DNA of 64,000 nt from contig OZ035997.1 in the NCBI GenBank assembly GCA_964035015.1, positions 19,449,563 through 19,513,562 of the forward strand, read 5' to 3'. The notes under the pieces were generated by a model that was not told the origin of the DNA, did no database searches, and saw only the letters and a program-made list of their open reading frames with translations. Origin of the DNA: Corallium rubrum. Taxonomy: Eukaryota > Cnidaria > Anthozoa > Scleralcyonacea > Coralliidae. This document shows positions 42,505-57,500 of the stretch, in pieces; the stretch's first letter is position 1, and every line of letters begins with the position of its first letter. The position numbers were made by a program, and so were the translations under genes.

Positions 42505-45500
42505 ATGGCATTATCCAAGATGGCTTCTTCGAGGGCAGAAAATCGCGCTCTGTTGTCTTTGGAACAAATGCTGGAAGGAAAGACAACTTTGAAAACTCAA
42601 AAATTGACACACAGAAATATAATATGTAAGATTTGTTTTATATTGTTTTAATGTATATTTGAATCGTCCCTTTGTTGAGCAATGAGCAATTAGAACGAAT
42701 GGTGGCAGTATTTGGTCATAATATACTAACACTTTATCTAGACAAGTAGATGCCTTACTCTACGGTTTATTATTTTTGAATTTCAAAGCTAACGCAGCTA
42801 TTTTTACTGTTGAAAGGATCTTTCTACAACAGTCACGTTGTTTTAACTAATTTGATATAACTGGTATAAAACTATAAAAGTAAATTGCTAGTTTTAGAAA
42901 TTATGCAGTTCTTGAGTTATTTCCCGGCGGCGGCCCGGCCTATGCAATCGATGACATTTATTTACGATCATCAATTGTGACAATTGATGATCGTAAAGCA
43001 AATCGATATATCGATATCAATCAATACCAATTATCTAAATGATATCAATTGGTATTTGCCATTCAGTTACCAATTGATAGTCATAAAAGCCCATTCATTT
43101 GCCAATTGATGACAATCGATGACTATTGATTTGCCAATCAATGCCTATCAATTTGGCAATTGATGCCTATTGATTGCTATTGATTGTCATCGATTTTTGA
43201 GACTAGATACCAGGTTTCTTTGCACTGAGCTAACATTGATCAGGCCAAACAGGAACCAGAAATATAGAATGGTCGATCTCACCCTGCAAACAATGTCAAC
43301 TGTACATGTATTTCAATTTTGGATTAAGTATTAAAGCATGCATGTAACAATTAATTAAGCTCTTACAGTTGTTGGCATCCAAGTGTGTGCACCATCTGTC
43401 AAAACATGTTCTATTTGAAGGCTAAATTTAAATGTTTACATTAGTGTTGCGAATATAACATGTCTCCATTAGATGCCTTACTTTTAAATCAAGGCATGCA
43501 CAGAAGTTAACAAAGTTATAAAACACGCAAGGGAGAAGATAAGATCTGATGCATCACTATTCTATTTGAAAAATTTCTACATGATTTAGACTGTTAAATT
43601 AAGCATTAATGGTTCTGCTTTGAACACTTTAGTTTTGCAAATACCAATCAATACCAATTGATCACAATTAGTTTATAGATTGCTATTTGATAATCAACAC
43701 CAATCGATAGTCACAAAAAACTCCTTTATCAATTGTTCATCGATTATCAATATCAATCAATTATTTGATATTGATTGTTATTGATTGATATTGATTTCTA
43801 TCAATTATTGATTTTATCGATTGCATATAGCCAGGGTTCTTTTTTGTCTGTTCTTCCTGGTTTTTTTATATCTGCATTATATAATAATTGTACATGAGCT
43901 CCCACAATGAGCTACTAGAGCTCATAGGATGTTCTATGTATTTTGGGAGCAATTATATAGAATATGCTGCCACTGAATGCACTACACCTTTTTCAGGTCA
44001 AATTCAGAAACTTCCAAACGAACTTCAGATAATTCAGATCAATTTCAGAACTTTTCAAGTGAATTTCAGATAATTCAAGTGAATTTCAGAAATTTCCAAA
44101 TGATATTCAGATTTTCCAAATGAATTTCAGACATTTCCAAATGATATTCAGACATTTCCAAAATGAAGCGAGAGGCTTGCACAGTAAATAGTTCGGATCA
44201 GCTGAGGGAACACATATACCTTTTTTGCCCTGCATTACTCAATAAAAAACATTCAAGTGCACTTATTGAAATAAAAATAGCACTTTATGTAATCAATGCT
44301 ATTGATATGTTACAGAAGCGGTATTGAATGTCGTTTCGCGCTAATAATAAAGTGATGTTGTTATTTCAACAAGTGCAATTGAATGTTTTTTATTGAGTAA
44401 TGCAGGGCAAAAAAGGTATATGTGTTCCCTCAGCTGATCCGAACTATTTACTGTTCAAGCGAACTTTAGCCTCTCGCTTCATTTTGGAAATGTCTGAATA
44501 TCATTTGGAAATGTCTGAAATTCACTTGAAAATGTCTGAAATTCATTTGGACAATCTGAATATCATTTGGAAGTGTCTGAAATTCGTTTGGAAGTTTCTG
44601 AATTTGACCTGAAAAAGGTGTAGTGGTTTTACAGCGTAACTTATACATAACCGAAACCACTAGCATTTTTAACCCCAACAAAAACCTTGTGAACACTAGA
44701 TGCAAACTGGATTTTCCGCCTAGCCTATAAAGCCCACTCAAAGCTACAGAGTTGCCTGCAGGGCTCGGAAATGTTTGGTAGCAGTGCCACTGCCAGTATA
44801 ACAGGCGAGAATATAATTAAGAAAATTCCCAGAACAAGGCCAACTGTTTTAAAAAGTAAATTACTAGTAAAAATATATAGTCTCCGAACATTGTACTGGC
44901 AAAAAAATGTAGGTGAACCAGATGTAATGTTAATCATTCAACATTGTGAACTGTTTGTTTTAAGAACATTTAAGGTAATCAAGTGCTATCATATGCTGGC
45001 CTGGTAAAACTTTAAATAAGCTTGTGTATGAATAACAAATATATCAATATAAAAGAGACCTACCTGACGACTACGATCAACAGACCATTTGTTGTTTGAC
45101 CACAACAAATATGTCCTTTTAATACTATAGTCGATTGGTTTATATATATTGATACCAAGCCAAAGGTAAACCACATAGAAAAAGAGAGCCGAACACAATT
45201 ACACAAAGCCAAAAACAAACATTGAGGTCTGGCTAGCAAGTCAAGTGTGAAGGTTGTAGAGTATAGCCTGCGTAGCGGGAGGTGGGCAACCGCGCCCGAA
45301 CTCCCAAAATACCGCCAGCTACGCAGGCTAGTTGTAGAGGCACTGAACTCGAAAAAAGCGTTACGTTTCAGTCATAATAAGCAATTTCAGTCAGAATAAT
45401 CTTATACGCTATTATTATCCTATAATTGAGCTGTTCTAAACTTTTACGGGTATTTGCCCCCTTTACCCCACAGACTGTTACGACCCTGATAAATAATAAA

Positions 45501-48500
45501 AATAAAATGAGAATGTCGTTTGACAATGTAACGTCTATATAGTTAGTCAATGTTTGCCGTTATTGGCACACGCATGAAATGAAGTATCAGTTAATTTAAC
45601 AGACTCTTAGATAATATTCTCAGAGGTATTTAGGGAGTGGTCATTATTTATGGTGGGGGGTGGCAAATGGAGAAAATAAGGTTAAAAACTTTTCAACTTC
45701 CATTTCAAAATTTAATGTTACAGCTGGGTTTTTATACATGGTAATATATATTAATGTTTTTGTGAGTTTTTTCATGATGAATGAATGATACTTGCACTTT
45801 CTATCAAAAATAGACACTACAGGTACAAAATACAAACCAACCAGAAATCCAACTTCAATAAATATTTTGTGTCCCTGGTTTATATGCGTCTAATTCACCA
45901 TCTTCCAATTTATGTGATTACAACCGATAGTAAGCATTAAACTTTTGTGACCCCCTCTCTCACCAATAAAACGTTTTAACCTCCCTATAAAGGAGAGTAA
46001 AACTTTCTTTGCCCTCTCTACCCATTTTCCAACCCCCCTTCCCTCCCATTACATAAATAATGATCACTCCCTTATGACAGTAAAGCTCACAGAAGAGCAG
46101 CAAAACGTGGTCGACTTCGCAGTTCGCAGTAAGCGGACACAATATGTGCATATGAGGCTTTTTCACAATCTGCTAATGCCCAGTCCAGCTGTTTATTTCT
46201 ATTTTGATTAGCTGGGCTAAACTTCATATATTTCGACAATCATGAGAACAACAATTTACAAAACCGATAGAAGATGAATCGCAACAGTTTTAGAGGAAAT
46301 ATAAGAATTGCATTATTTACTGCAACGTACATAATTTAATAAACCTAATAATTGAATGCGAAAAATAATTAGCCATTTAGCCATGCACTTAGTATTGCAT
46401 CGAAAACCGGATATTAATTATCACTGACGCATGCGCAAGTCTTCATTAGCATGTCTGGTCAAAAAGTGTCAAACAGGTTTTCCGGTTTTTGGTAATATAT
46501 TTGACATGAAATAATTGTCAGTTGTTTGCTGTAGAAGCTGTGTTAGCAATGGAAGCTATAACTATATGCTAGTATGCTTCGGGCAGCATTGGCCTTAGAA
46601 CTTTTACAACTCCCCTTAAACCTGTTGAAAGATTACATGAATTTGCTGACAAGGTATTAATCACTTTTTGTTTCGTGTTTGTTTCGTTTTAAAGTTGTTT
46701 TTGGGCTTTGATGACTGCCATCGATCCACTGCCGTTTGGTCGTTTTCGAAGGTTGTTTTGCTTTTTTCCGTTGCAGACTATTGTCGATTTTGTATTTTGA
46801 AATGACTGAAACGCTTTTCGAGTTCAGTGCCTCTACATCCTTCACACTTTAGTTTTACTAAGACTATGGAAGCTTGTTTTTTTTTGGGTTTTTTTGCGAA
46901 TATACAAATGTAGTTTACTGTCTTTAGTTTTTATTTTGACAACATTTTACGTAGTTTGTTTTTTTAAGAATGCCGTAATTTTAAATAAAGCATATTTTAT
47001 ACATACCAGAACAAAATCTTCTCAAACTTTCCTTTTTTACATTTTTAAACTGTTTATTGAATAGACTGTCGGGGGGGGAGGGGCTTGACGTCCAGGAAAG
47101 AACCTAATAAACATCATATATTTATTTATTTTTTAACCAATGGGTTTACTTGAGAAATGACGAATACTCGGACCTGTTGCATCATGGATAGTAAAAAGAC
47201 AAAAAGGCTAGTCCTAATATAAATCCATGGTTGCATCAGAAATTTCGGCAAAACTTTGGCCTTCCCAGCTGTTTTCATGATTTGTTGTGCCAAGGTAGTA
47301 AAATTATCTGTGTTAAAGATGTTATTATTTTGTTGTCAGTTTCCCTTAAACTAGTGTTCAGTTTGATGTTTATTCGTATTTGTTGATGTGTTTGTCTATT
47401 TATACATTCAGCTGTCACTATTCAGTAAACTCAATGTAACCACCACTGATTATGCGGCTTCAGCTAAAGAGGGAATGGGGCGAGTTTTATCGCTCGACGT
47501 TCGGCTACAGTGTACATACTTCGTTTGCTGATGATTTGAGAAAGTTAACCTGCAGTTATACCAACCTACATGTGCTGTACAAAATACCAGTTTTAAAGGA
47601 ATTCTGTGGTCAGCCTGGTGGTTTGCATTTCCAGTGTTTGTCTAGCATGCGAGTTGCGAGTTGTGCGTATGCGAGTTTCAAGTTTCCCGGTTGCGAGTTT
47701 ACAAGTTGCTATTTCTTTGCCATAGCACAATGTTTTAGCATAGCACCCTATTTTGGCATAGCACCCTGTTTTAGCATAGCACACTGTTTTAGCATAGCAC
47801 CCTGTTTTAACATAGCACCCTGTTTTGGCATAGCACCCTGTTTTAGCATAGCGCCCTGTTTTAGCATAGAACCCTGTTTTGGCATAGCACCCTGTTTTAG
47901 CATAGCACCCTGTTTTAGCATAGCACCCTGTTTTAGCATAGCACCCTGTTTTAGCATAGCACCCTGTTTTGGCATAGCACCCTGTTTTAGCATAGCACCC
48001 TGTTTTAACATAGCGCCCTGTTTTAGCATAGCACCCTGTTTTAGCATGTTTTGGCATAGCACCCTGTTTTGGCATAGCAGTGTTTTGGCATAGCACATAG
48101 CACCCTGTTTTGGCATAGCACCCTGTTTTGGTATAGCACCGTGTTTTAGCGTAGCACCGTGTTTTAGCATAGCACCGTGTTTTAGCATAGCACTGTGTTT
48201 TAGCATAGCACCCTGTTTTGGCATAGCACCGTGTTTTAGCATAGCACCCTGTTTTGGCATAGCACCGTGTTTTAGCATAGCACCCTGTTTTAGCATAGCA
48301 CCCTGTTTTAGCATAGCACCCTGTTTTAGCATAGCACCCTGTTTTAGCATAGCACCCTGTTTTGGCATAGCACCCTGTTTTAGCATAGCACCCTGTTTTA
48401 GCATAGCACCCTGTTTTAGCATAGCACCCTGTTTTGGCATAGCACCGTGTTTTGGCATAGCACCCTGTTTTAGCATAGCATCGTGTTTTAGCATAGCACC

Positions 48501-51500
48501 CTGTTTTAGCATAGCACCGTGTTTTGGCATAGAACCCTGTTTTGGCATAGCACCGTGTTTTAGCATAGCACCGTGTTTTAGCATAGCACCGTGTTTTAGC
48601 ATAGCACCCTGTTTTAGCATAGCACCGTGTTTTAGCATAGCACCCTGTTTTTGGCGTTCGTCTTGGCAGTTCGTCTGAGCATGCAAGTTCTCGATTTGTG
48701 AAAATATTGGGGTCGATTCAGCTAGAACAATGTAAAGGCGATAGGAACAGGGGCAAAGCTACTGATGGGGGTAATGGGGTAACACACACCCCCCCCCCCC
48801 CCGCCATCTTAGCAAAGCGTATCTCGTCGGGCAAATACGCTGGATTTCGTCGGGCATATATCGAAAATAACCTGCTTGGTGGTCAATCTTATCTGTCATG
48901 AAAAATTCAATTTGAATGATAAGTTTAATTGATTCGTACAAAAGCTGTAGGAATTGACGGTACCGAAAAAGATGGCGGCGGTACATTTAACCACAATGCT
49001 TTGCGACCTCAAATCAGCCCGCAATTTCGAAAAACGGAAATACTCCCAACACTCAGGTCTGTTAGTGAATTGTTAGGGTGGATAAAAGCACCAAACTTTG
49101 TAAAGAAATTTGTTTTGATGTAAGAAGTTATTTTAGAAGGGGAACCACAATATTGAAATACAGGGGAGGGGACATTTTAGGGATTTTAAATTTTTTGGGT
49201 GGGTGTGGGGGCGGGCGTGAATTTGTGCCTCTACCCAACTTGCAACTTGCAAATTCGCAACTCGCAAATTCGCAATATAGCCGACCTGCATTTTCAATAA
49301 TTTATATGTATTTTTATTTAAATCTACTTTTTATACCTAATGTATAATAATTAGTGCCAATATTAAATAATTACTGTATTGTGTTGTTCTGCTTCAACCA
49401 GGTGTAGGAACAGACATTTTAAAAGAAATCGAAACATTTATGAATAGTGATAAAGATGCAGCAGTAAGAAAAGCAGTAAGTGACAGTTGATTATGTAACA
49501 GTACGCAGGGGGGTACCCTGCAAGTCAGAGCCCCTTTCCGACCTACGCAGGCTTTGGGGGAAGGTGGGCTCTGTCAACAAACAATAAACTTCCACAAGTG
49601 TTTCTATAACTCTATATGAGGAACACAGAAAAAAATGTTTTCTTTTTTCTATATAAAATAACCCGTCAAAAATAGATTAAACGTTAAAATTAATCCAAAT
49701 AAGACCCCGTTTACATGGTACCGGACGAATTCGAGACCGGTCTTGAATCCGTCCTATTTGGCCGTGTGAACAGGCGGAACCGTACTAATTCGAGACCGGT
49801 TCCGAAATTTTTTTCTGTGTAAACAGGCGCAACCGTACAAATTCGAGACCTGGTCTCGAATTCAATTCGGAGGACCACAGAGGCTTCAGTCCCCCGCCAT
49901 CTTTTTAGCAGGGAAATAAAATTCCAAAGTGTTTCGAAAGATGTACGAATATGGAGGGAGTTGTTAAGCTTCAGCGACATAAAGTTTATGTGGAAAACAT
50001 TGTTTAACACAGACACATACTAATAAAAAACCAGGGATGGATGAAATCAAAATTAATACAATACAATACTTTGCGTGCTGTGTAATAATTCGAGCGAGTT
50101 TCTTTCTGTTCATGTAATTTTGATTTGATTTTTGATTGATAAATAAAATTTAGAGCCGTTTCTAGCCATTTTACGGGTATTGATTTTAAAAAATTCCCCT
50201 GGGAAGAATGCCCCAGGACCTCCCTAGATAGTCCCTCACTTTAAATATCATTCTGCAGTCCCTGCCTACGTACAGGTCATTACAAGCTTGGTTTTCTTAA
50301 ATGATCATTAGGCCAGACCTTTTTTATTTGTTGGATTACGGATTGCTTTCATCAATTTTCCAGGGCGGGGGGCGAAGAAAAGCATTTGGTACCAACACTC
50401 AAGCCTACGTGAAGAATCTTTGTGAATGGAGCAGATAATAAATTAAAACAGCATTCCATATTGGTTATATATTTAATAACCTGATGTTGTGTATCTTTAA
50501 TAATACAAACATTGTGTTTAATTAAGCAAATGTAGTTTGACAACTACAAACTTTGATATATTAATAAACTTTTATAGTATGAAACTTCTCGCACCTTTCT
50601 TTAAAATAACTAAAAACACATCTCCACATGAGCGCTGAAGCTTGAAGGATTAGCCTGCATGCTGGCCCGACTTTAGCAGTTTCCGCCAGGGAAAAAACGT
50701 TATACCATCGGCGGAAATAAAAACAACACAAAAACTGGTGAGCTGAAAAATTTTTTTTTCTGGTTTTCGAAAATCACAGAGCGGAAAATCCGTTATCCGA
50801 CAATTAAAAAAAGTCTGGTCAAAACTAAATCATAGTAATCATGCAAAAGCGCTGCGTCATGATGACGTCACTATTTAGATTTTTTTGACGTCCGAACAAT
50901 AAATGATGGCTCATTTGCAATCATTTGAAAGTCAATTTTGGTTTGTTTGTCCGCATTTTGTGCTATAAATAGCAACTCAAAGGTACGCTATTGAAAAGCC
51001 TTGTATTGTACAATAATTGCATGATTGGGTGTTAAAATGATGAGAACCACTGTAGGTTTAACAAATGGGGCTGGCCACTAATTCAATTTTATTATAATTT
51101 AATTACAATTTAATTTAATATGTAACCAGAATCGAGGGGCAAATCACCCCTGAAAGAGTGTATGTGATCAAAAAATTATGTGATTTTTCTCATGATTTTT
51201 TTATTTTTCTCGTGATTTTTTTGTGTGTTTTTTTGATTTTTCATGATTTTTTGATTTTTTTGTGATTTTTTGATTTTTTTGTGATGTTTTTATTGTGATT
51301 TTTTTTGTGATTTTTCTGAAGGCGTACGTGATTTAATCAGTGATTTGCCCCTCGACGAGAATGAGGACTACTCTCAAAGACTGATCTAATTTAATCTCAT
51401 TTTACTGTTATTGTAATGTCATAATTAATATTCTAGATTGTGGAAACAGAGGCTAAATTATTGGGAGAAAGGCAAAAGGTCATTGATGAAATTGTCGAAA

Positions 51501-54500
51501 ATTTGTTAATTGAGAATAAGGAAGCTTTAGAAAAAGCAAGAAAGGTAGGTGTTTGCGTGATAAACCCAGGCCCGGTGGAAGCTCTGGAGAAGTGGAGCAG
51601 CCTTCGCGGAGATTGCTAGGGGTCTGGGGGCGTGCATGCATGCTCCCCCAGAAAATTTTGAATTTTGCTTGCCCCAGAAGGCATTTTTGGAGAGTTCTGA
51701 GAGGAATTTCCAAAAAATTAATCGGTAAGACAACGGTGATATTCAGGTATTTAAAGAGAAAATTCACGATAGTGTAAGGCATTTGTTGCATTAAGAAAAT
51801 TTAATAATTACGGCTTTTTAACCTGCCGAATTTATTTGCTAATAAAATGTTTAAGCTTCACCTTGGTACGCTGAACTACAAACTGCAAGCAAAGGTAAAA
51901 TCGTTGTTTAAAAGACAATAAAAAGAAAACGGTCTTCCCACATTAAACTAAAACATAAAATAACCTTCATGACGTGAAAAAGCAAAACGCAAGATGACGA
52001 GTGGTATAAGAAAACTCTACTAATAAAAACAACTCTGCTCGGCGAAATTTAATGGCAAGTATCTCAGCCAAAATATTGCCTTGAACAGTTGAAAGTCGCC
52101 GTCTCGGAAGACATTTTTATATATTTAAAAAAATGCTTATGTCAGCAAAAACATTTGACGGAAAAGTGGGGCGGCCGTGGCCGCAAGTCAGACTCTGTCA
52201 GAGTATGATTATATAGCACGGTTTCCTTCTGGTGAAATCGCGCGCTCTGATTCCTTGCTGACGTGGCGAGATTTCTCTGTAATTCCCCTGGGCATTGTGA
52301 AAATTGTTAATGCCTACGATAGGAAACAAACAAAAATTCTAAAAAGCAGCTTTAAGGAACTTTTATTGCCGCAAAAAGACGAAAATAAATGAAATAAATA
52401 ACGATGAACATTCTAAAAGTAAATTTTAGTATTCAGACCGGAAAAAACTGCAGAAAATAACACTAGTCCGGCATTTTGACGAAGTTAAAGGAAGCAGAGA
52501 CCACGAAATACGTGATTGATTTTGTAGTAAAACGTGCCAAACTACTTAATAACCTTGACCGTTCGCTCTTTACTGTAAAATATTAATCTCGGCAAGACCT
52601 CATTTTGATATTTTACCATAAAGACCCCGCTCTCGGTTATTAAGTGCCTGTTTACACCCTAGCACTCGGATTACCCTAGTACTCGCACATTTCTTTTTTA
52701 TTTGTCGTGTTTACAAGGACGCTAAAGTGACATGGGTGCTAAGTAGCCGGGTTATGTTTTGTCTTGCATGTAAACGTGTTTGGTAGGGATAACTCGCCTA
52801 TCCGGGACAACGTTTTACTAGTTCCAGTCTTCTTGCCTTCTTGTTATTAGTGCTTGGTAGCCACATCTAATAAAGTTGTCCCGGGCAGCAGGGTGACCCT
52901 ACCTGTGAAATTTTGCTTGTAAACCCAGGCTAACTTTGACCCGGGTGCTAGGGTAAGTAACCCTGCCACCTTGTGAACAGGCCTTAAGTAAGTATTGTCA
53001 TTATGATCGTTGTCATTTTCGTTCTTTCAATCGACACCGCTGCCAAACGTTTAGCGCATGCGCGACGTCCGAGCTCGCACTTCAAAAAAGAGCGGGGAAA
53101 CACTGAAATATTTTGACTGGTCCGAGAGTCCGACACAAAAGTTAAAATTATAAGCATATTACCAAAAAGATAAGGTAGCTAATTTGTGCATGGCTTCTTT
53201 GTCAATATTGTAACATATATTCTGAAATTACCCCTTCGTAATTTTCTTTACCCTTTTTTTAAAACACAAATGAATAGTCAAGTCTTACTTAGTCTTCACT
53301 GTCTGGTTGTTGTCGCCATGGCTAGTTCCCACTTCTCTCGCAAATAATGTTTACTAGCGAATTCACGCATGCGCAAACGTTTGGCAGCGGTGTTCTTTCA
53401 ATCAATATCGTCTTTATTATCATTATTTATCAATTCTAGCACGGTGACAATCTCAGACCGCCACACTGGCTATCGTGGTGGGATATTCTAAAATACATTA
53501 TTGCTGAACATTTCTTTTCAGCGTGCTGAAAACGAGATTGCAGCTGTGAAATATCGATGTGAGGTGGCTGAAAAGAAACGAAGTAGGATTGCTCAGCAGA
53601 AATTCGAGAAAGAGAAAGAAGAAGCATTAAGAAATGCTGCGGAAGAAGCAAATAGAATGAAAGAAGAAGCTGTGGCATTTGCCGAGAATGAATTACGAAA
53701 AATATTGTTAATCGAGAGTGCAGAAAAGAAAAGGCTAGCTGTTGAGAAAACAAGATACGAAATGAAGGTATTAGGTTTTGGGCATATAACTTTTCATTTT
53801 ACATTTATATTTTTTTAAATTTATATACTTAAATGCATGTATTTCGACGGTGTCAACTAATTAAAATTCAGAACATTTACAAAACCATGCATGTAATAAA
53901 TTGCGCATGCACATTTCATGTTTAGTTTTGATTTTTAGAAAGAGGCTGATGTAAGGGTTGAAGAAGCTGTTAAAACTACCAAACAATTGTGCGAAGAAAC
54001 AGCTGCAGTACATTTAGCAGAAGTCGAAAATAGACATAAAATAGAAGAAGAAGAACTAACTGCAAGGTATTTGGTCCTATGGTGATTGGTATGATTTTTA
54101 ATTATAATAACTGTTCTCTAAACTTAGAAAATCATTTGGCAAACATGTGGTTACGATGTCCTACTACTCGAGCACTTCGATTTTCTCATCGTTCATTGCT
54201 TTCTACACCAAAGATATACACATTTGCTTATGGTAAGCGTACTTGTTCCCATGCTGCCCCGGAACTTTGGAACTCTTTACCAGAATACATCAAGTCTGGC
54301 AAGGCTATCCTGGAATTTAAATCCATTCTTAAGACCTACTTATTTAAGGAGACATATGGTTGTTAACATTAATGACAATATTTTACTATCTATTTTAATT
54401 AAATAATCGAATGTTTAATTAAATATATATTGTTAATATTCTTTGTATAATCTAATTTTGTAAGCGCATTGAGATGTTTTAAATGCGCCTAAGAACATTA

Positions 54501-57500
54501 TTTATTGTTACGAAGTGGCTATAGGTCCGGTATCCGGAACTCGTTCAAGGAAAACTAAAGATCCGGCAATCGATTCCAGTATCAACGCGGCCTGAAACGT
54601 CTGCCTCCTCCGCAGGCCCTCGTAGCATCATGGACAGGTCACACACGCCGAATTTAGGGCCTGCAAAATCCTGTAAAAAATTGGCAAAACTTGGCACGGA
54701 ATAAATTTGCATAATTAACTACCATTGTTAATAACCATGGTTACTTCCGAAGATTTTGAAGGAAAAAGCAATTACGGTTGAAATTTGTCAACTTTCGTTC
54801 GGAATAATCAATGAAAATGAACTTAAGTGGGATGGGACGTTTGCCGGGTTCATCCCGGAATACCCGGGACGTTTAACAAGCATCGTTTTTTTTTAAGAAA
54901 ACTACGCTATTTGGTCGGATAAACTGTACGTATGATTTGGACATGTTCTTGTATTTCGTTTTTTTAGGGAAACTAAGCTATTTGGTCGGATAAACTGCAC
55001 GTATATGTTGTAGCAACTAGCAAGGTGAATTATCTTTCTGCCAATATATTTTATAACTTCTACAGTGGATTGTTTCTTGAGAAAACGTTCGGAGTAGACG
55101 GACTTACTAGGCAAACTTTGTCAGAATTTTCAGTCAGGATTTTTGCCAAGTCAGCATAATATCATGTAAACATCCCCTTATCTACCCGGAGACTCTTGGG
55201 TTTATACTTTTTCGGTTTCCACAACAACTGAAACTTGAATTACGCTACACTCTAGCCTACAATTTAACAAAATTAAATCTCATTAACTCTTGGTCAGTTG
55301 ACAGTCTTCGATTGCCTTAATAAACAAAAAAAAAACAATAAGAAAAACCTGTACTTTCATGACCGCCGAATTTGCTTTTGTTTGGCAGATATTTTTTCCT
55401 TCAATTCCTTTTCGTCGCTAAAAATATTATTGGCAGAAGGTCGGTAATTCTACAACATATTGGTTTCTTCATTGTCATGATCTGTAAGAAAGTTTAGACC
55501 GAATTCTGGCGTTTGTCGAACAGCGACCGGAAAGATTTTGCAGGCCCTCTCTAGTCTCGCTGTGCATAATGGGATCGGTCACCATTTTGTTTACAGGATC
55601 TGGCAGGCCCTCTCAACAGCGTGACCTGTCCATGATGCAACGAGGGCCTGCGGAGGCGGCAGCTGAAACGTAGCGAGATCACTGAGTGGGACGTAGCGAA
55701 TTTCTGTTCTATCACTGACATTTATCACTGCACTATCCGTCGCTCAAAACGTCAGCATTTCTTTACTAAAATTTTGGGAGTTTACAAAGGTTTTTCCTTT
55801 GCTTTTGTCATATCGAAAACACTGCCTATGCAGCAGTCTACCTTTTACATTCGACATTATTTTACTGTCTCTCAGTTTAGAAACCGCTTCTTTATATTAT
55901 ATAGACGGAATAAGACGGAATGAGACAAATTAAGGCAAACTATCACGCTTCCCATGTAAACATGCAGTCAGTTTCTTTATAGGGGCTGTTTACATGAGCC
56001 GGACTTGTTTGGTTAAACAAGATAAGAGAACCGATAAGAAAGTTTCGTACATAGGTTCAAGATTATTAATATGAATTAAAACATTCTGTTAACGTAAAAG
56101 AAGCTTTGTTGATCGGTATACGTGTAATCGGAATATGGCTGCGCTGGTATACTGGAACCGATTGCAGGACCTTTAGTTTTTCTTGAACGAGTTCCAGATA
56201 CCGAACCTATAGCCACTTCGTTATTATTATTATTCTATTTCGCTTGGGGTGAAAGTACAGTTACCACTCTAGTGTACTTTCTATTTGTTATTGCGAACGA
56301 CTTTATATACTCATTAATACTTGACAGTCCTTAAAGTGCAACGACATTTTCAAATTGGCAAAAATAACACAAAAATATATTTTGAAACTTATTCTTTTGA
56401 TTGTGAAAGTTTTATGGGAAAACGTGAAAGGGAAGTATGAATATTTTGCGATCGAAAACCTTGCGTCTGACCCTAAATGTTGAAACATTGATTGCTTTCT
56501 AGCGTGCTGTAGTGGCATGTACATAACAATAAAAATAATGCATTTTGTCGTTCATATTCTGGTCGGAAACTTGTAATTTTTTTCATTGAAATATTTACGA
56601 ACTTGTTTAATAGACCTTTCCGCATGATGATCACGTGATCTTTCTTTTTGACAAATTGTCCAAAGTTGTTCGAAGTTTTGCGAGAGCCAATCAAATCTCT
56701 CAACGCGTTATCCACGCATTTCGCGTGGAAAGGTCTATTATAGTTAGCATCCTTATTTAATTTTGATGAAATGGCGCCAGTGCCAAGCGATACAAGTCGG
56801 CGATTGGGCCTGGTTGGTAATCACTATCCCACGTGCAGGTGTCAAAAGGGTTAAACAGGCATATAAACCTGAGTTGAGTGATGTTATTGTAGTTGTGGAA
56901 CTAAAATATGTCTTAATTTGTAGGGTCGGACGCACGGAGTTCGAACGGAATATAAACATACTTTCCTTTGATTATTCACTCTAAAAATTTCACAATCAAA
57001 AGAAAGAGTTTCAAAATTTACATCGGTATTACTTTTCTCCAACTTCAAAATGTAGTTGCATAGTATTAAACAAAGTGTTTGAAATCTACTGGACTCAGAG
57101 TATTATTAGTCGTTTCAGCATGTGACGTAACTTAATTTGCTAAACAGGACCTTTAATGAAATTAACTTTTGATATGGCACTGCTCAATATTTGCGGTCTT
57201 TTTAAAAGTGTGCTGTTCTTTCTCTTTATTTTAGATTAGAGCAGTTGACCTCCGCTTTTGAAAAGCAGAAAAATGAAAAGGAAGAATACCAAAAGACTTT
57301 TATAGTAAGCTTTGTATGCATTACTGTTTTTTAAGATTTTTTAAGGATAACAGAATAGACCAAATCGTAGTTTCAGTTTAGGCCCTGGCCACATACAAAT
57401 TAGTTTCCTATTCAATTTGGGCCCCTATGCAAATTACATCGTGTCTAATAAAGCATAACGGGAAGATAACATAGGCTGGGACTGTTTTTTTATTTTTTGA

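Noticed and set aside
47748..48686. 312-codon minus-strand ORF of ML/PKQGA hexapeptides
   Set aside because: The 18-bp minisatellite period keeps frames open automatically; the opposite strand is also open, and there is no signal, splice context or unique domain.
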